Source of the DNA: Bacillota bacterium
Lineage (GTDB): Bacteria; Bacillota; Clostridia; Acetivibrionales; DSM-1351
NCBI GenBank assembly: GCA_023398105.1
Contig: JAEWST010000078.1
Span: 20,910-84,909, forward strand
DNA length: 64,000 bases
Direction of reading: 5' to 3'
This document shows positions 43,146 to 52,711 of the stretch, piece by piece (positions within the stretch are counted from its first letter, which is position 1; each line of letters begins with the position of its first letter). The position numbers were made by a program, and so were the translations under genes. A model generated the notes under the pieces. The model worked only from the letters and a program-made list of their open reading frames with translations. It was not told the origin of the DNA and did no database searches.

Positions 43146-45764
43146 ATGAAAATTATTAAAAGAATATTGGCTTTAATTGTAATATCAGGTTTATTACTAA
43201 ACACTGCTTGCTTCAATGATAAAAAAGAAAACAAATCATCAAAACTAGTAATCAATGTAATGGAGTATGATAATTACCTGAGAAATGCCATTAAAACCTT
43301 CAATTCTAATCATACAGATTGCAAAATTGAAGAAAAGCTATATTACAATGACCAATACGAAAAATATTCAGAAGATATCCAAGCTGGTCTTTTATCAAAT
43401 GATGGTGCAGATATTATAGTAACATCTCCTATTAGAATCCCAATGCTATCAAAATACATAGAAAAGGGCTCCTTCAGTGAACTAGATGATTTATATAATG
43501 ATGATAAGAGTATAAATAAAGATGATTATTATGGCGAGATAATGAATTATGGCATTTATAAGGGAAAGAGATATCTTATTCCTCTGAGCTATACCATAGA
43601 TGCACTTTTTACAACTAAAAGTATTCTTGATGAAAAGGGAATTGACAATCTGAGTCAGGATATCGGCTGGAAAGATATTTCGAAATTATCAGAGGACTAT
43701 CAAAAAAAGCAAGGTGGGAAAAGTTACTTATTACCGTATTTGAGCTTTAACTCAGTATTGAAAGGTCTAGATTCTACTACTATTGATATAGATAATAAAA
43801 CCTCTAGTCTTGCTTCGGATGATGCAAAAAATGCATTGAAATTTTATAAATCAATAAATAAGTCAGTTATGCCAGCTAGTGAACTAAGTAAAAAAGCTAG
43901 TAATGGTGACTTATCAGCTCTTCTAAATAATGGTGATTCCATTTTTCTTAATGCTGCCATTTCAGGACCACAAATGCTCTGGTACAACTATTTATCTTTT
44001 AAGTCTGAAATTCAACCAATGGTCTATTCTGTCAAGAATTCTAATAACAAAGTACCTGCCAAGGTAGATTTATTTGCTGCAATAAGTTCAAAATGTACTA
44101 ACAAAGAAGCAGCATATAAGTTTATTAGCATGTTGTTGTCAAGGGACAGCCAGACTAAAACAGAATTGTATGGAATTCCGGTATGTAAAACTGCATATCA
44201 AGAGAAAAAAGATATGTGTATTAAAGGACAAGAAGACAGCTCAGGAGGTCAAGTAGGCAGAAAAGGTGGACTTAAAACCGAGGATTCAATAAAAATGTTA
44301 TTGACTCAAATAGATGAAATCATTGCTAATATTGATGTGTGTAAAATAGAGGATAATCAAATTTATAGCTTAATAGATAATAAAGTACTTGAGAGCTTAT
44401 TAAAAAATGATACAGATGAAATTATCTTGAAGTCATTGCAGGAAGAAGTTGATGAATATTTCAAAAAAGGCTTAGAATCTACTGCCCAAAAAAAGGAAAA
44501 TACTCAAGCTGTTGATACAAGTGTGAAGGCAAAAATTAGTATTAGCTATTTGGGTTACCAACAACATGTAAAGAATGCACTTAGAAAATGTAAAGAAATA
44601 TATCCAAATATAGATATTGCTGAAACAGTATATGATAATAATAATTTTCAAGATATGATTACCAAATTAAGTACAGAACTGATGGCTGGAGCAGGGCCTG
44701 ATATAGTTTTATTCTACGATTATTATTTTAATATTAGTAAAGTTACAGATAGTGGAGTTTTTACTGATTTAAATAGCCTTATAAATGCAGATAAAGAATT
44801 TAATAAGGATGATTACTTTCAGAGAATTTTTGATGCAGGTATTTATAATAATAAGAGGCTATTTATACCTTTAAGATATTCTATCCCATATTTTACAACA
44901 ACTAACTCTACGCTAAAAGAAAATAATATTAATATTGATAAGTCAGGTTTTTCGCTTGAGAGTTTGAGTGAATTGGCAAAAAGCTTTGCTGAAAATAAAC
45001 ATAAAGCTAAAAACTTAATTGACTATTCATTCCAATTTATAGATATGATGTATAGTAGTGGAATTGATTTCGTTGATTACAAAAATAAGAAATCAAACTT
45101 TAATTCACAAGAATTCATAGAACTTCTTAAAGAATATAAAGATATATTCTCTTCAAAAGCTACATTTGAAGAACGAGTAAAATTTAATACTTGCGTTGAA
45201 ATGACAAAAGATAATCAATTAGTATTTGGATTTGATACAAGTAATGAATTCCCTCAAGTACTAAGAAGCACAAATTCAAGATATAAATCGGTTATAGGAG
45301 AAGAAATGGAAATTATACCTATAATAAATAATGGTGTATGTAATGCTAGTTTAAATCAATTTGTTGCCATAAACTCCAATTGCAAGAATATGGAGGCAGC
45401 TTTTAAGCTTATAAAGATTATGCTTTCAAAGGATATACAGAAAGCAACTGATAGCTATGGAAGTAATAATTATAATTTGTTTTTGCCTATTAATAAGCAA
45501 GCCTATACAGAAGATATGAAATTTTACATGGAAAATGAAGACACAACGGCGTTCGGTCTCGAATTCCCATTAGTAAAATTACCTGTGGGCATTAATGATA
45601 AAATGAATAACCTAATTGAAAAAATGCAACCTGCAAACTCTCTTGATATTGACATTATAAGAATAGTTAATAAGGAATTAGATAATTATATAAAAGGCAA
45701 AGCTTCCGCTGAGCAAACTGCAAAAGCTATAGACGATAAGGTAATGCTATTTTTGAATGAATAA
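43146..45764 (+). CDS. Tandem fusion of two solute-binding modules
   Basis: 872-aa lipoprotein with a single lipobox (LNTAC, Cys22) but two complete solute-binding modules. Module 1 is about 30-440 (NDGADIIVTSPIR, KGKRYLIPLSYTI, ISSKCTNKEAAYKFISMLLS, then a weak end LQEEVDEYFKKG). Module 2 is about 458-872 (GAGPDIVLFYDYY, NNKRLFIPLRYSI, INSNCKNMEAAFKLIKIMLS, end AKAIDDKVMLFLNE). The junction (STAQKKENTQAVDTSVKAKI) is polar and looks like a flexible linker. Fusion through loss of a stop and a signal peptide between tandem copies is the simplest origin. It ends 35 bp before the radical SAM gene. Confidence 0.85.
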   Translation: MKIIKRILALIVISGLLLNTACFNDKKENKSSKLVINVMEYDNYLRNAIKTFNSNHTDCKIEEKLYYNDQYEKYSEDIQAGLLSNDGADIIVTSPIRIPMLSKYIEKGSFSELDDLYNDDKSINKDDYYGEIMNYGIYKGKRYLIPLSYTIDALFTTKSILDEKGIDNLSQDIGWKDISKLSEDYQKKQGGKSYLLPYLSFNSVLKGLDSTTIDIDNKTSSLASDDAKNALKFYKSINKSVMPASELSKKASNGDLSALLNNGDSIFLNAAISGPQMLWYNYLSFKSEIQPMVYSVKNSNNKVPAKVDLFAAISSKCTNKEAAYKFISMLLSRDSQTKTELYGIPVCKTAYQEKKDMCIKGQEDSSGGQVGRKGGLKTEDSIKMLLTQIDEIIANIDVCKIEDNQIYSLIDNKVLESLLKNDTDEIILKSLQEEVDEYFKKGLESTAQKKENTQAVDTSVKAKISISYLGYQQHVKNALRKCKEIYPNIDIAETVYDNNNFQDMITKLSTELMAGAGPDIVLFYDYYFNISKVTDSGVFTDLNSLINADKEFNKDDYFQRIFDAGIYNNKRLFIPLRYSIPYFTTTNSTLKENNINIDKSGFSLESLSELAKSFAENKHKAKNLIDYSFQFIDMMYSSGIDFVDYKNKKSNFNSQEFIELLKEYKDIFSSKATFEERVKFNTCVEMTKDNQLVFGFDTSNEFPQVLRSTNSRYKSVIGEEMEIIPIINNGVCNASLNQFVAINSNCKNMEAAFKLIKIMLSKDIQKATDSYGSNNYNLFLPINKQAYTEDMKFYMENEDTTAFGLEFPLVKLPVGINDKMNNLIEKMQPANSLDIDIIRIVNKELDNYIKGKASAEQTAKAIDDKVMLFLNE

Positions 45765-45799
45765 AAAGCGTAATGTATGCAGGAGATTATTGATTTACC

Positions 45800-46720
45800 A
45801 TGACTTCAAATGGGACGCTATTAAAAGATGAAATTGTAGAATTTTTAAAGGAACAAAACATTTCACTGCTCATTAGCTTGGATGGACCACAAAATATTCA
45901 AGATAAAAATAGAAGATTTGCTTTTAATAATTGTGGAACTTTTGAAAAAATAATTGAAAACATCGAAAATATAAAAAATAAATATCCTGATTTTTTCAAA
46001 AGAATACACTATAATGCTGTGTTAGATCAGGAAAATGATTTTAATTGTGTAAATAATTTTTTTAATGACTTTGAAATTATTAAGGAAGCATCTGTTATGT
46101 CATCATGGATTACTGAACAGTACTCAAAAAGAGAAATTCAAGGTAACAATCAATTTTATGAAACCTATTTATATGAATATTTTAAATATATGCTTCATGA
46201 ATTTGGACGAATTGATAAGAAATATACTTCTAGGCTAGTAAAAAAAGATTTTGATAGGTTGCATATAACATATCGAAAATTAAAGCCTGTAGAAAAGTTG
46301 CCTCCCAAAGCCCATCATAGCGGACCTTGTATTCCAGGAGCACAAAGATTATTCATGAACGTAGATGGTGATTTTTATCCTTGTGAAAGAGTAAGTGAAT
46401 ATTCAGAAACAATGAAAATAGGGAATGTATTTGACGGATTAAATCTCAAAAAAGTACGGAAAATACTTAATTTTGGAATAATAAGTGAAGATAGATGCAA
46501 GAATTGCTGGGCGTTAAGATACTGCTACCTTTGTGGGGGAGTAGCTGATAATTTAACTGATTTTATTGATGCTGAAAAAGTTAAAAAATGTTCTATAGTA
46601 AAAAGAACAATAGAGAATCAGTTTAAAGATATTTGCGTTCTAAAAGAATATGGTTATAGCTTCGATAATAAATATTTTGATATTTCACTTATAAAAATGG
46701 AGGGAATGGTATGTCCATAA
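45800..46720 (+). CDS. 5'-truncated radical SAM/SPASM peptide maturase
   Basis: 306 aa that begin in the middle of a radical SAM barrel (MTSNGTLLKDEIVEFLKEQN, then SLLISLDGPQNIQDKNRRF) and run through a complete SPASM region (GPCIPGAQRLFMNVDGDFYP CERV and DRCKNCWALRYCYLCGG). The essential CxxxCxxC cluster motif, normally near the N-terminus, is absent. Upstream in frame there is a TGA within 12 bases and then the fusion gene's 3' end. The downstream TIGR04066-like gene suggests it was a maturase of the clostridial Cys-rich peptide class (CcpM type). It is probably not a working radical enzyme unless the missing part is supplied elsewhere. Confidence 0.75.
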   Translation: MTSNGTLLKDEIVEFLKEQNISLLISLDGPQNIQDKNRRFAFNNCGTFEKIIENIENIKNKYPDFFKRIHYNAVLDQENDFNCVNNFFNDFEIIKEASVMSSWITEQYSKREIQGNNQFYETYLYEYFKYMLHEFGRIDKKYTSRLVKKDFDRLHITYRKLKPVEKLPPKAHHSGPCIPGAQRLFMNVDGDFYPCERVSEYSETMKIGNVFDGLNLKKVRKILNFGIISEDRCKNCWALRYCYLCGGVADNLTDFIDAEKVKKCSIVKRTIENQFKDICVLKEYGYSFDNKYFDISLIKMEGMVCP

Positions 46721-47832
46721 ATGAAAAGGTTATAGTGTTTCCATATAATCTGGAATTTAGTCCCATTATTAGGCATAAAGACTTATTAAAAAATTTAACT
46801 ATTGTAGGTCTTGTATCGCCAATTGGATGGGGATTTAATGGAAAAGATGCGTGTACTGCAGACGGTGGTTCTGAAATAAATAAAATAGTTTCTTGTGATT
46901 TTGAAGGATTATTAAATAAGTGTGACACGGTTATAATTTGTAATTCTAGAGACCCATTGGATTTTAAGTGTGAAATATATCCTAATATCATTAAAGCAAT
47001 AAGCTGCAGAAAAAATATAATTTGTTTGATAAGTTTGGAAGATGAAAATAAAGCTGAAATTAAGAGATTGTGCAATGAAAATAACGTATATTTCAAGTAT
47101 TTATACAGTAATAGAAAAAAATCTTATAATACGGGTGGCATAGAAAAACTATTTAAAATAGAAACACCAATAGTTTTTGTTATTGGAACAACAATAAGAA
47201 CGTCTAAATTTGAAATCCAATTAAACATAAAAGAGGGGTTGTTAAATATTGGATATAAGATAAGCCAAATAGGTTCTCGTGACTATTGTGATTTACTGGG
47301 GTTTCATTCGTTTCCAGGTTTTATGTATGATAATAATCTAAATGAAGCACAAAAAATAGTACTTTTTAATAATTATGTTAAAAGAATTGAGTATGATGAA
47401 AAGCCTGATTTAATAATAATAGGAATACCAGGTGGAATAATGAAGATAAACGATACTTTTACAAATAATTTTGGAATATTTGCATATGAGGTATCTCAGG
47501 CAGTTTCACCAGATTATGTTATTTGCAGTACACTTTATGAAGAATATACAAATGAATACTTTATCCGATTGGCAAATTCAGTTAAGTATAAATTAGGCTT
47601 TGAGGTTGATTGTTTTAATTTTGCAAATGTAAAGCTTGATTGGGTAAAATCAAACGAACAAAATTCGGAAGTATATGTATCATTGGATAGTCGATTTATT
47701 AATAAAGAGAAGAAAAGATATAGAGGTTTAGATATACCGCTTTATAATATCTTCAGTATGAATGATTCTCAAGTAATTATTAGTGATATTGTAAAAAAAT
47801 TGAGCGAATACTCAGAAATAGGAGCAATATAG
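46711..47832 (+). CDS. TIGR04066-like peptide maturation system protein
   Basis: 373-aa protein that overlaps the preceding gene by 10 bp and has GGAGGG before ATG 46711. It opens INEKVIVFPYNLEFSPIIRH, then has SPIGWGFNGKDAC, and VFVIGTTIRTSKFEIQLNIK, which looks like a nucleotide-binding or P-loop-like strand-loop, and IIGIPGGIMKIN. The overall pattern matches the TIGR04066 family found with radical SAM peptide maturases in clostridia. Its biochemical role is not known. Tight coupling to the truncated maturase supports an ancestral shared operon. Confidence 0.7.
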   Translation: MSINEKVIVFPYNLEFSPIIRHKDLLKNLTIVGLVSPIGWGFNGKDACTADGGSEINKIVSCDFEGLLNKCDTVIICNSRDPLDFKCEIYPNIIKAISCRKNIICLISLEDENKAEIKRLCNENNVYFKYLYSNRKKSYNTGGIEKLFKIETPIVFVIGTTIRTSKFEIQLNIKEGLLNIGYKISQIGSRDYCDLLGFHSFPGFMYDNNLNEAQKIVLFNNYVKRIEYDEKPDLIIIGIPGGIMKINDTFTNNFGIFAYEVSQAVSPDYVICSTLYEEYTNEYFIRLANSVKYKLGFEVDCFNFANVKLDWVKSNEQNSEVYVSLDSRFINKEKKRYRGLDIPLYNIFSMNDSQVIISDIVKKLSEYSEIGAI

Positions 47833-47863
47833 CAATTTACAGAAATTGACGGGGGTGATATAT

Positions 47864-49150
47864 ATGAAAGTAAAATATTTGATTTTTAAATGCTTGATAT
47901 TAATAATATTAATATCAATGCTACCTTCTTGCAATCAAAAAAATGATGTGCAATCAAATAAATTAAGCTTGTACCTATTAAATAATGGTGACAGAACAGA
48001 TATAGTGGCAGCAATAAATGATTTTAATAGTGTCAGTAAAGTTAAAGTAGAGATAAAGAACTTTTCTACAGGACAGGCGGAAGAGTATTGCAATATACTG
48101 GCAACAGAGCTTATGAGTGGAATTGGACCAGATATAGTATTAATTGAAGCGGGGGAATTTAAGTCTGTCTATAAGGCAATATCAACAAATGTTTTTTATG
48201 ATATAAACGAGCAAATAAAAAATGATACATCATTCAAGCTTGATGACTATAATAAGAAGGTTTTAAATAGTGGTGTTTTTTCAGGGAAAAGATATCTTAT
48301 GCCAATCGGCTATAATTTAAATGTATTTTCTGAAGATAAAGAAAATAAAAAAGATAAGGATATATCCTTTGATGCATCTGACTGGACTTGGAATTATCTA
48401 GGTGAAATTTGTTCAGACTATATTAAAAAAAATAAAAACAATTACGTATTTTTTAGTGGTGCCGAAAGATTATTTACCGATATGCTAATGAATGACATAG
48501 ATATATTTGTTGACAATAAAAATAAAACGTGTAATTTTAAATCTGCAATGTTTATAGAATTACTAAATACATATAAAAATCAAATTTATCAAAGCTTTAT
48601 TCCCGAGGATGAAGTTTTGTCAGATCCTAAATTTTTTGAAAGGATAGTATTTATAGATGAAAGCATGGCTACTAGGACAAAATGGTATTCCAGTGAGGTT
48701 AATTATAAGAAAAATTATTACCTGATGCCAACAATTAATGGCGAAAAGAGTGTTTACATTAATCCATGCTATTCAATTGGTATAGCCAGCAAATGCGAAA
48801 ACAAGAATGAAGCATATGAATTCATTAAGCTGATGCTATCGGAGAAAATTCAAGATAAGGTACGTTGCATGCCTGTGAATTATAATTCTTATTTTAAGAA
48901 CGCTAATTTTTTTATTAAAAATATTGGTAATGGCTCTGTTAATGTTGACAGCGAAGAAAAACAAATTGATAAAGAATTAATTAAGTCCCAATATAATGAA
49001 ATACAGGAAATTGGAAAATGTATGTTTATAGACTATTCTGTTATGGATATTATAAATTTGGAATTGGCGAATTTTTTGAAGAGCAAAATTAGTGCTGAGG
49101 AGACTGCTGCAAGGATTGATGAAAAAGTTAAATTATGCTTAAATGAGTAA
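47864..49150 (+). CDS. Extracellular solute-binding lipoprotein F
   Basis: 428-aa lipoprotein (lipobox LPSC, Cys22 region). Motifs: ELMSGIGPDIVLIEAG, YDINEQIKNDTSF, SGKRYLMPIGYNL, SDWTWNYLGE, IASKCENKNEAYEFIKLMLS and the C-terminal AEETAARIDEKVKLCLNE. GGGGGTGAT precedes ATG 47864. It sits between the maturation protein and the carrier-like protein, so the solute-binding copies are interleaved with the maturation genes rather than merely flanking them. Confidence 0.84.
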   Translation: MKVKYLIFKCLILIILISMLPSCNQKNDVQSNKLSLYLLNNGDRTDIVAAINDFNSVSKVKVEIKNFSTGQAEEYCNILATELMSGIGPDIVLIEAGEFKSVYKAISTNVFYDINEQIKNDTSFKLDDYNKKVLNSGVFSGKRYLMPIGYNLNVFSEDKENKKDKDISFDASDWTWNYLGEICSDYIKKNKNNYVFFSGAERLFTDMLMNDIDIFVDNKNKTCNFKSAMFIELLNTYKNQIYQSFIPEDEVLSDPKFFERIVFIDESMATRTKWYSSEVNYKKNYYLMPTINGEKSVYINPCYSIGIASKCENKNEAYEFIKLMLSEKIQDKVRCMPVNYNSYFKNANFFIKNIGNGSVNVDSEEKQIDKELIKSQYNEIQEIGKCMFIDYSVMDIINLELANFLKSKISAEETAARIDEKVKLCLNE

Positions 49151-49244
49151 AATAGGTATTGAATAGCTTAACTACTTTCGTGAAATTACCAAATTTATAA
49201 AGGGAAAAGCTTACTAAAGTGAAAAAGAATGAGGGATAAAATAT

Positions 49245-49532
49245 ATGGGAAATGCAATATGGGATGTTAAAGTAAGATTGATGACAGTTATTAATAAAAT
49301 GTTTTGCTTAGATTTAAATGATGAAGAAAATGAATATTTAGATCAAAACTTATTTGGAAATAATTTTAAATTAGCTCCAAGGGATTTGGTACATCTTTTT
49401 TTTACAATAGAAAAAGAATTTTCAATAACAATTCCCCAAGAAGACATAGTAGAAGGGAAATTCAATACATTTAACAATATTGTACAAATAGTTGAAAAAC
49501 AACTTCGAAAAAAGGAGAAGAATATAGTATAA
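49245..49532 (+). CDS. Acyl-carrier-like protein lacking the carrier serine
   Basis: 95-aa protein with an ACP-like four-helix pattern (LFGNNFKLAPRDLVHLFF, IEKEFSITIPQEDI). In a true acyl carrier the second helix starts with DSL, whose Ser takes phosphopantetheine. Here the aligned residues are A-P-R, so no carrier Ser exists. This matches the acyl-carrier-related family of clostridial peptide maturation systems (TIGR04069 type). It directly precedes the protease gene, two bases apart. Confidence 0.7.
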   Translation: MGNAIWDVKVRLMTVINKMFCLDLNDEENEYLDQNLFGNNFKLAPRDLVHLFFTIEKEFSITIPQEDIVEGKFNTFNNIVQIVEKQLRKKEKNIV

Positions 49533-49533
49533 A

Positions 49534-50817
49534 ATGAATACTCCCCATGGCATCACCATCATCGATGACGGCATAAACCAGAATCTTTATGCCACAGGTG
49601 AGTTAACACATAACCTACATATAACAACTGAACTGAACATATGTGAAAGGGTCGACTATGACCCTTTTTTGCCATCTCACGGAACAACCTGTGCTGCAAT
49701 AATCAAAAAATATGCTCCAGATGCTATTCTGTCAAGTGTAAAGATTTTAAATGATGACTCATTCAAGGGAATGAAAACCCAATTGATTAAAGCCTTGGAA
49801 TGGTGTGTTGATAATAAAATTCGTCTTGTAAACCTAAGCCTCGGAACTATCGACTATAAAGATTTTGTCGAAGTTGAAAAAGCTGTAAAATATGCTTCGG
49901 AAAATGGTGTCATAATATTAGCTGCTTGTAATAATAGAAATGTCTTCACTTGCCCAGCATCCCTAGAAAATGTTATTGGGGTGAAGTGCGATACAAGTGG
50001 AACGCTAAAAGGAATGGAGTATATCTTTAATTCATTTCCGCTAGATGGAATAGATATTACTGCATGTGGAATTCATGATTTAGTGAAATACAGTGGCGAA
50101 AGCAAGATTACATCTATCTGTAATAGCTTTGCTACTCCTGCTATTACTGCTTTAGTATATAACATAATGAAAAATAATCCGAATATAGGTTTATATGAAT
50201 TAAAAGAAGCTTTAAAACAAAATTCTACGGATATTATACAGTTAGAAGGTAGCTCATATATAAAAAATAAAATAAATAAAGATAGTGATTTTAACAATTA
50301 CATAAACAAAAGCATAGAAATACCTATTATAGAAGTATATAATAATTATGGTAATAAAATATATGGGCTTCACAAAAAACTTACTGAAAAATTTAGAGTG
50401 GATGGCTATAATGCCATATGTATTTGTACTAAGGACGATGAGAAGGATTTGTGCAATGGTTTCATTTCAATGTATAGCCATTTAGAGGATGGAAAAACAT
50501 TTTTAGATAATAATTTTTTTGTCAATCGCATTAAAAAGATATGCAGTATATATGACCCTGATATCATAATCGTACCAATAGATATGGTGAAGGATAATCA
50601 ATATAATCAATTAGCTATAGAAAGCGACTTAGAAGTTGATATTAAAATTAATATATATGAAAACCTAAACATAGAAGTAATAAGTACAAATGAGTATGAT
50701 GAGAGTAACGAAAATTATCAAACAAATAAATATAATGAAATAAAAATTTTTACTTTAAACGAACAACAAATAGACGACTTATATAATTACATCCTAAGTC
50801 TATTTAATACAAACTAA
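49534..50817 (+). CDS. Subtilisin-like (S8) protease of the maturation system
   Basis: 427-aa protein without a signal peptide. The S8 domain covers about 1-235 with the triad blocks GITIIDDGI (Asp), SHGTTCAAII (His) and NSFATPAITALVYN (Ser). The Ser block reads NSFATP rather than the usual GTSMAxP. The C-terminal half (about 250-427) is unique, with no match I recognise. A cytoplasmic location and the neighbours suggest leader-peptide cleavage, which is an inference. It is followed by the ABC permease genes. Confidence 0.8.
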   Translation: MNTPHGITIIDDGINQNLYATGELTHNLHITTELNICERVDYDPFLPSHGTTCAAIIKKYAPDAILSSVKILNDDSFKGMKTQLIKALEWCVDNKIRLVNLSLGTIDYKDFVEVEKAVKYASENGVIILAACNNRNVFTCPASLENVIGVKCDTSGTLKGMEYIFNSFPLDGIDITACGIHDLVKYSGESKITSICNSFATPAITALVYNIMKNNPNIGLYELKEALKQNSTDIIQLEGSSYIKNKINKDSDFNNYINKSIEIPIIEVYNNYGNKIYGLHKKLTEKFRVDGYNAICICTKDDEKDLCNGFISMYSHLEDGKTFLDNNFFVNRIKKICSIYDPDIIIVPIDMVKDNQYNQLAIESDLEVDIKINIYENLNIEVISTNEYDESNENYQTNKYNEIKIFTLNEQQIDDLYNYILSLFNTN

Positions 50818-50834
50818 AGAAAGAACTGATACAT

Positions 50835-51698
50835 ATGAAACTTAAAACAAAACAATCAATAGCGGGCTTCGCATTTGCACTCCCCAGCTTATCAGGTTTT
50901 GCACTGTTTTTTGCAATACCATTTGTTATAAGCCTGTACTACTGCTTTACTGAAGGGGTAGGGGGAGCGAAGTTTGTCGGGCTGAAGAACTTCAATGACC
51001 TTTTACACAGTGGCTCTTTTCTGTTGGCAGCAAAAAATACTCTTATATTTAATGTTATAAGTGTTCCATTAATAATGGCACTTTCACTTATTTTCGCAAT
51101 TCTATTAAACAAACAAATAAAAGGGCTATCCTTTTTTCGAAGCTCATTTATATTGCCGATGGTAATACCTGCGGCATCAGTAATACTTGTCTGGAATATT
51201 ATCTTCAGCCAATATGGGGTACTGAACAATCTTCTTAGTAATTTCGGTATTACCGGAGATGTGGATTGGATTAGGAGCGATTGGTCCATGTGGATTCTGG
51301 TATTGCTGTACGTATGGAAAAACTGCGGCTACAATGTAATACTGCTTTTGGCAGGATTAAATAATATTCCCAAGGAGTATTACGAGGCGGCACACATAGA
51401 TGGAGCAAGGTCAATTGACTGCTTTTTGAGGATTACAGTTCCTTTTCTGATTCCTACAGGTTTTTTTGTGTTTATGATATCAATTGTAAACTCCTTCAAG
51501 GTCTTTAGAGAAGCTTATTTATTGGCGGGAAGCTATCCTTCACTGAAAATATATATGCTTCAGCATTTTATGAATAATAATTTTATGAATTTATCCTATC
51601 AGAGGCTTACTACTGCGGCATTTCTGATGGCAATATTAGTGGCTGTGCTGGTGTCTGTGCTTTATAAAGTAGAAGGCAGATTCGGAAGGGGTGTTTAA
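50835..51698 (+). CDS. Sugar-type ABC transporter permease (MalF/UgpA-like)
   Basis: 287-aa inner-membrane permease with six hydrophobic helices and the EAA loop YEAAHIDGARSIDCFLRITV (about residues 186-205), which contacts the ATPase. It opens MKLKTKQSIAGFAFALPSLS. It is directly joined to the next permease gene (stop 51698, start 51699). It should pair with one or more of the local solute-binding lipoproteins to import a solute, using an ATPase encoded elsewhere. Confidence 0.9.
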   Translation: MKLKTKQSIAGFAFALPSLSGFALFFAIPFVISLYYCFTEGVGGAKFVGLKNFNDLLHSGSFLLAAKNTLIFNVISVPLIMALSLIFAILLNKQIKGLSFFRSSFILPMVIPAASVILVWNIIFSQYGVLNNLLSNFGITGDVDWIRSDWSMWILVLLYVWKNCGYNVILLLAGLNNIPKEYYEAAHIDGARSIDCFLRITVPFLIPTGFFVFMISIVNSFKVFREAYLLAGSYPSLKIYMLQHFMNNNFMNLSYQRLTTAAFLMAILVAVLVSVLYKVEGRFGRGV

Positions 51699-52691
51699 AT
51701 GAATACCGAAAATATTTTCAATACAGTTAAGCCTGAAAACAGTCAGGACAACCTTTTAAACACAGTAAATAAGCCTGTTAAGACATTAAATAAAAAGAAA
51801 CATATCACAATTCAAAGCATTGTAAAATATGTTGTGCTTGTATGTATTTCTGCTGCTCTTTTGTTTCCTGTAATATATATGGTTACAAATTCCTTTATGT
51901 CAAACAGCGAGGTGCTGAGAAATTATAGTGTTATCAGCAGTGGAGGTACAGAAAACACTGTAATTAGTGATGAAGGAACAGAAGAAACTGAACACTCGTA
52001 TATTAATTTTACACTCATTCCAGATACTGTCAGCTTCATGCAATATTATAATGTCCTGCTCAGAAAGCCGAAATTTCTTTTAATGTTTTGGAATTCTGTT
52101 TTCCTCACTGTACCTATAGTTGTGGGACAAATTATTGTAGCAACCCTTGCAGCATACGCTTTTAGTAAACTTAAATTTCCATTTAGCGATAAAATTTTCT
52201 TTATATATATTATAGTTATGATGATGCCCTTTCAGGTAACACTTGTTCCCAACTATATAGTTCTAAAAAATCTAGACTTGATGGGTAGCTATTGGTCTAT
52301 TATATTGCCTGGTACCTTTGCCACCTTCGGAGTGTTTCTGCTGAGACAGTTTATGATATATATACCTGACGAATATTGTGAAGCGGCTAAAATAGATGGA
52401 GCTGGATATTTAAAATCCTTTTTTAGAATTATACTTCCGCAATGCAAGGGAGCTTTAGCATCGCTGGCAATTCTAGTTTTCATAGATAATTGGAATATGG
52501 TAGAGCAGCCATTGATTTTTTTAGAGAATGAAACAATGCATCCGCTATCAATATTTCTTTCAAGGATTAATGAGCAGGAAATAGGAATTGCCTTTGCATG
52601 CGGAATGTTGTATATGATTCCTACATTGCTAGTGTTCCTATATGGTGAAAATTATTTTATAGAGGGAATAGAGATGTCTGGAGTTAAGTAG
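51699..52691 (+). CDS. Sugar-type ABC transporter permease (MalG/UgpE-like)
   Basis: 330-aa permease. A long polar N-terminus (about 1-45) precedes the first helix, then a large outer loop (about 68-110), four to five further helices and the EAA loop CEAAKIDGAGYLKSFFRIIL. It follows its partner without a gap and is followed by the HlyD-type adaptor gene after 20 bp. The extended N-terminus and outer loop are longer than usual for MalG proteins. Confidence 0.9.
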   Translation: MNTENIFNTVKPENSQDNLLNTVNKPVKTLNKKKHITIQSIVKYVVLVCISAALLFPVIYMVTNSFMSNSEVLRNYSVISSGGTENTVISDEGTEETEHSYINFTLIPDTVSFMQYYNVLLRKPKFLLMFWNSVFLTVPIVVGQIIVATLAAYAFSKLKFPFSDKIFFIYIIVMMMPFQVTLVPNYIVLKNLDLMGSYWSIILPGTFATFGVFLLRQFMIYIPDEYCEAAKIDGAGYLKSFFRIILPQCKGALASLAILVFIDNWNMVEQPLIFLENETMHPLSIFLSRINEQEIGIAFACGMLYMIPTLLVFLYGENYFIEGIEMSGVK

Positions 52692-52711
52692 GAAAAAGAG
52701 TTCAGGAGGAT

